Assembly (NCBI GenBank): GCA_024516035.1
Contig: CM044964.1
Coordinates: forward strand, 4,027,095-4,091,094
Source of the DNA: Bactericera cockerelli
Taxonomy: Eukaryota > Arthropoda > Insecta > Hemiptera > Triozidae
DNA length: 64,000 nucleotides
Reading direction: 5' to 3'
In this document: piece after piece, positions 38,601-44,600 of the stretch
Position numbering within the stretch: the stretch's first letter is position 1
How the letters are laid out: every line of letters starts with the position of its first letter
Program-made: the position numbers and the translations under genes
Notes under the pieces: model-generated
What the model was told of the DNA's origin: nothing
The model's database searches: none
The model's input: the letters and a program-made list of their open reading frames with translations, nothing else

Positions 38601-41600
38601 AATTACTTATTACTTTGGTTGCTTTATATTTGTGTACACAAATTTGAGTTCTAAAATGCAATAATAATTCCACTGCAGCTAACGTAAATGTATAATTCAT
38701 TTATATTTCATGAATTACTCTTGAAATCTAGGTAGCATCAGATTCCACAAAATTTATGAAATGGGGACTTTAAACAGGGAAGAGATCAGTGTCCTGAGGA
38801 CTATAAACAGAGAATGGACTAGCCAGCCCTAACAAGCCAGGCTGGCTCGCAGTTCCCGAGGATTTTACAGCCCTAGATAAAACCATACTGGGTTGCTTGC
38901 ACTTAAAAATATGTGGTTCAGAACAAGCCAACTTTTCTCTTGATTTTGGATGGAGCCCATCAATCTACAACAACATCAAAATTAATGAATTTTTTTCCTT
39001 GGTGTATTTAAAAAATTAATAGACAATAGTAGTGGTTAAATTAGCAGGGAGATACACAAAGACAACACTCACAAATACACAGAATACACAAATGACTCCA
39101 TCATGACTTAATCAACAAACTGCATCACACAGACATACACCAAGACAATTTACCTGATCTTCCTATGGTTAAATTAGCAGGAAGATAACAACATGATCTA
39201 TATTTAGACAACACTTAACAAGAAACAGAAAACACACAGGACAATAACAACAATTAAGGGTGGAGGCAGATAAGTCAAAAACAGGATCCACTCCCCCAAA
39301 TAAAGCTAGACAAACTTTATCTAGCAACAGTAAAGTTGCGATTATAATTATTATTTGCTACAGAGACAATAATAGTACTGTGGAGACAACTGCTGGAATA
39401 GAGGAGACTCCTTACACACTCCCAAAAAAGTTAGCATTAGCTTAGGGGATGTAATGTTTGTAATAATAAAAAATAAAATATAAATAAATGAATTTTTTCA
39501 AAATCAAAATCAAATCCAGCAGAATAAAATGAATACAATGTCTTCCAATAGTTTGAACCAAGTGTATACATTTTTTTCATTTTAATTTGAATTGTAACTT
39601 TACTAATTATATCCAACCCATGACCTTACTGTTTCTTTGAATAGCACAGAATAAAAGAAATTTTGTTAGTCAATTCTAATAATCAAAGTTAATTCAGTTT
39701 TCTAGAAGACAGTAAATACAGTTATGTTAGTCATTAATTTTTCATTTTTTGCTGATACATTAGAAAGTATTTTTCTCTTTTCATTTATTTCTTATGATAA
39801 TACAACTTTTTCATACTTCCTAAATAGGATTAATTAGTCGCTTTTATTCAAGTAGTTGTTTTGTTGACATTAAAATGTGATCAAAATTTCAAATAATTTA
39901 TGAAAAAAAACTGTCCATAGGGCAGGTGTTGAACTAACAGAACCTCACGATAGCTGGAATACCTAACTAACACCTTATAAACCCCAGACAGCACGGCAGG
40001 TGACTTCCAGTCTGGATTTAAGGTGGAAATATCCAGGTGTATAAAGTCAACTGGACCTCCAGCTGTCCCGACAGCTGGATTTTTCCATTATGGATTAAAT
40101 CAGTTGACCAGCCACCTGGATATTTCCAACAAAAATCCATCTAGACTCAGTCACCTGGGCAGTCAGCTGGAAGTATAACGAATCTCTCCAGCTAGGACAT
40201 AAATAGAATTTAGTCAGTTGACCAGTCAGCTGGAGATGCTCCACATTTCTCCAGTTTACATAAAACGCGTCCTTTGTTGAAGACGCCATCTTTGATCTTT
40301 CGTAATTTCAGAATCATTGTGATATTGGTGATATGGTGATTGTAAATTGTTTTAAATAATTAATAATTCTTTTAAATATGTATTTCATTTAGTTTTGAAC
40401 ATTTTTAAATACAATTTAAAAATTTAAAATTTTAAATTTTAAAATATCATTTGAATTAGTTTTGATCTTTTTTAACTACTGGAATAGTGTTTAGATAAAA
40501 CTCGTCCTTTGTTGAAGGAAATTCAGAAATTGTGATATTTTTGTGACAAATTGTGAATTGTTTTAAATAATTAATAATTCTCTTAAATAATAGATATTTC
40601 ATTTATTTGAACATATTTTAAATACAAATAATATTTTAATTAGTTTTGAACATCTTTTTTATAACTATGAAAGTGTTTACTTTGTCATTTCTGAACTCCA
40701 AATTTGCTTTCGAGATGTTTCAAAAAATAGTTCTTAAGTTTGTCTAAATCGTGACAGAAGGAAAGGAGAGGACAAGAAGCAGTTAATACTGGATCACCTT
40801 TTTCATCTGACAATAACCATCCATTTCTAGAGACATCCACTTGGACCCTAATGAACTTTCTGCACTCTGCTGTTCCCGGACCTTCAGTGGGATTAACACC
40901 TTCAGTTCACTTGGAATCATACCAGCTACCCATATTAATCTCACCTAGCCTAGCCAAGCCAAAGCAGGACCATGAATGCTAGTCTCATGTGTTAAGGGAA
41001 ACAGAATTTTTTATGCTCAAGATCTCTTGACCATAGGTTGGCTAAAAAAAGGTTCTGGTTCAAGCAAAGAAACAGCTGAATGCATAGTGCTAGATAGTGA
41101 AATTTTTCACTCTGTGGATTTTATTTAGATGTACAATACTTTATAAAATATAAATATTCATTATAAAATGAATATTTCACTGATAGGTGGTTCTGCCACA
41201 CTAAAAAATGATGTTTACTTTGTGACATGCTTTTTTTTTTTTTATCTTTTTAACATATTAACGGGGTTAACCCATGTTTATTTTTTGTAAATTAATTACA
41301 AACAAAAAACTTATACTAAGATATAATATAAATACTTAGACACACGTAGATAATCTTCTACGTCCCACGATGCTTCCTGATTTCTTGATTTAAAATTATT
41401 TGGCCAATTTACTGTGCTCTGTTCATAATAACAATAATAACTATTGTGCTCTCTCTACCACCTTATTACTATGAAGGCCCTTAAATTTTGAGTTAATTTT
41501 ATATCTATTTAAAAAAAGTGTTCCACACTATTGTTTTATAATTTCACTAGTCTTAACAAGTCAATTTTGTTTTAATTTAAGTATAACAATGTTTTTTGGT

Positions 41601-44600
41601 AATAATTCTCAAAGCAAACAACCCAGCAATTCTAATTAGCCACAGCAGTATATAAATTGTCATGAAGGATTACAAATACATAATAACATTCACTAATCCA
41701 TGTTCAACCCCGTTAGACATTGCTTAACTTTTGCAATTTCATGAAAACTGGTGTATTCCATGCCCCATCTTCATTTTCTGCTGGCTATTAGTTTATTTCT
41801 TTGTTATTTTTGGTTTCTCAAAAGAAATATATTTTAATTTACATAGTATTATTATTTTATTGTGATTATGTACATGTTATGAGCATATTTTATAATTGGA
41901 TATCATTATTTTATTTCTATACTAGCTAAAACCTGGCATTTTGTCACCATTAAGGTTTTTTCTCATGGCCGGTGTCCCAATAAAAATAATAATAACACTT
42001 TTAACTGGAAGGTAACCACCAGGTAAGGTTAAAGGTTATGCTCAAAGCATTTTCTACCACCTAACCCTCAGAGTCTTATTATTATGTGGTCACAACCATA
42101 ATGAGGAAAAAATTGAAACAACGGAACCCTATGCTAGGTTGATTATCTGACTAGCGCATTAACCACTTGATTACCAGTGCACTTGAAAATTGTATTAGAT
42201 ATTTTAATTTTGATAATTTTCTAGTATGTTGAAGGTGGCTTAGGGGGGGGGAACTCTCAGTGAGAGTACCGTTTGGTATTGTAACCCCAAGAGGACATAG
42301 TCAGCCAGACATGCATAACTTTGAGTTTTATATATAGAGATTATACCTACTTAGAAATACTTGTGATACATTGGTACAAGGTCTTGTGACATGGTGGAAA
42401 TTTGATAGTGCATTTTACACTTTTGGGACAATTTTTTTAATAATAAACACTCTTATTGTAAAAATATAATAATGTGTAAGAGTCTTATTTGAATTGTGTT
42501 GTTTAAAACAGAGTAGTTATTTTCTTTTTCTTTCCAAATTTATATATGAAAAAAAATATACTCAAAATTGTGTGTGTGTACGTGTTAAAAAAACCTATTT
42601 AAAATTTATTACTTTATTTTTATACAAAAAAAATATTCTTCATGAGATTTGAATGTATGGCCTCTAAATTAAATAACTGAAATTGAATTTATGCCTAATA
42701 TACATTTGTTTCTAGTATTTTTATTACTATTATTATTTGAAAAAAAAAAAAAAATGCATATAATGGGATTCGAACCCACAACCTCAAAACCAAGAGCGTA
42801 GCATTTGATTATTATGTAGTATAATGTACAGTATAGGTAAATAGGTATGTCAACATTGTGGTAGTGAGTTACTACCCATCCACTAGAGAGCGCTACAAGT
42901 AGCTGGAAATAAGTGGAACAAATCCAGTTGACTTTGGGCAACTGACTTCCAGTTAAAAGTTGGGTTACTTTCCAGTTCATTTCCAGTTGATTTCCAGGTG
43001 GAGGTCAGGTGGAAGGTGGAAATCTCCAGTTGATTTCCAGGTGGGCAAGTAGACTTTTTCCACCTAACAGTATGGTATACATCCAGTTGACTGTGCTGTC
43101 TGGGACCCGACCACCAATGCATGCTTTAGTGGAGTTGACCAATACATCTGTTAGAATATTAAAAAAAAAATGCTGCATACACAAATAGTGTATTTTTACA
43201 CTATTTGTGTATGTATTTTTACATTTGTGTATGTGTGTATGTATTTGTGTATGTAAAAAAAAGTGTATTTTTAAACTCAAATTATATAATAAATTTTATT
43301 TTTAATATCCATAAGAGACCCAACACATGCTTGCGCACTTCGGGTCTTTTCTACTACAATTTAAATAACAAAAAAACAATTTTAAGCATCTTATCTATGT
43401 ATATAATATTATTTTATTTGTTGTTTCTGTGCTTGTTAATTGTTATATGTTTATAAAAAAAATAAATGATGAAAAAGTATTTTAAAAAAAAGTGACATAC
43501 CCGATAGAGCATCTCTGCAGACATTGCAGTAGGTGGGTCTGGCGTGGGAGGCTTGTTGCCAGTTGTGTTTTCCTCGGAGTAAATCATGCGGGTCCAGACC
43601 AGGCTGTGAATACAATACAATTCTCTGTTTATCCTCAAAGAATAAGACTAAAAACTTGACTCTTAGAGTCTGAATAGTTGAAGGTAGAGTCCCTCTTTTT
43701 TTTAAGCTTTATTAAGAGAACAAAGTACAATGGTAACAGTATAAAATTAAGAAAAGAAGAAAAAAAAAAAACAAATGACAAAATAAATAAGTAAAAAAGA
43801 AAATAACAATAATGTCCTGTGATTAGTACAAAAAATAGATTTTTATTTCACTTATATTTGTACATAACTACAAGCTTAACTGACTTTGGAAGAACATAAT
43901 AAGCTTAAAAGACAGAGAAAAAAAGACAAACTTTCTCACAAATCAAACATTGAGCAAAAAAAAACCGTGGGCTAAAATAATACTGTTTCAGAATGACGAA
44001 GTAGGAATTAAATATGTAAATTAATATTGAAACTTTTACAAAATAAAATCCCGCTCAAAAATATTGCAGGGTAACGTTTTTTCTAAATATTTTATCCCTA
44101 GAGGTCTTTAATGGGTTAATGGGTACATATTTGATTATTTTATGTTGTTTGGGTATATTTCTAGCAATGTTTTACAATATTAAAGCTTTAGGTAGAAAGA
44201 TACAGGGAAAAATTGACATTTATTGAAAACTTGTCAAAAACATGTTTAAAGTTTAATTATCACTATGAGACAAATATTCATTTTCAAATCAAAATCTTAT
44301 CAGTCAGTGTTAGTTCGGTTGTTAATGAACTGTTATCATGTGCGCTGCTCATCATTTGACGATTGAGGAGTTGAGGACAGTCCGCTCATTGGTGCAAGCC
44401 GGGTTGAATTACACTGAAGTGGGTAACAACATGGGGGTGCATGCAACAACCATCGGGAGAGTTATGAAGCGGTTCAGAGAAACAGGACGCATTGAAAGAA
44501 GACGAGGACAGGGACGCCCACGATGTACGACGCCTCGGGATGATCGTTTCCTTGTCTCTCAGGCCCTCAGAAAACGGACCATGACGAGTACAGCCCTCCG

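Noticed and set aside
43414..43638. 74-aa minus ORF ([15 protein letters not shown]...)
   Set aside because: The real coding frame here is another one, which gives the C1 motif and correct splice phases.
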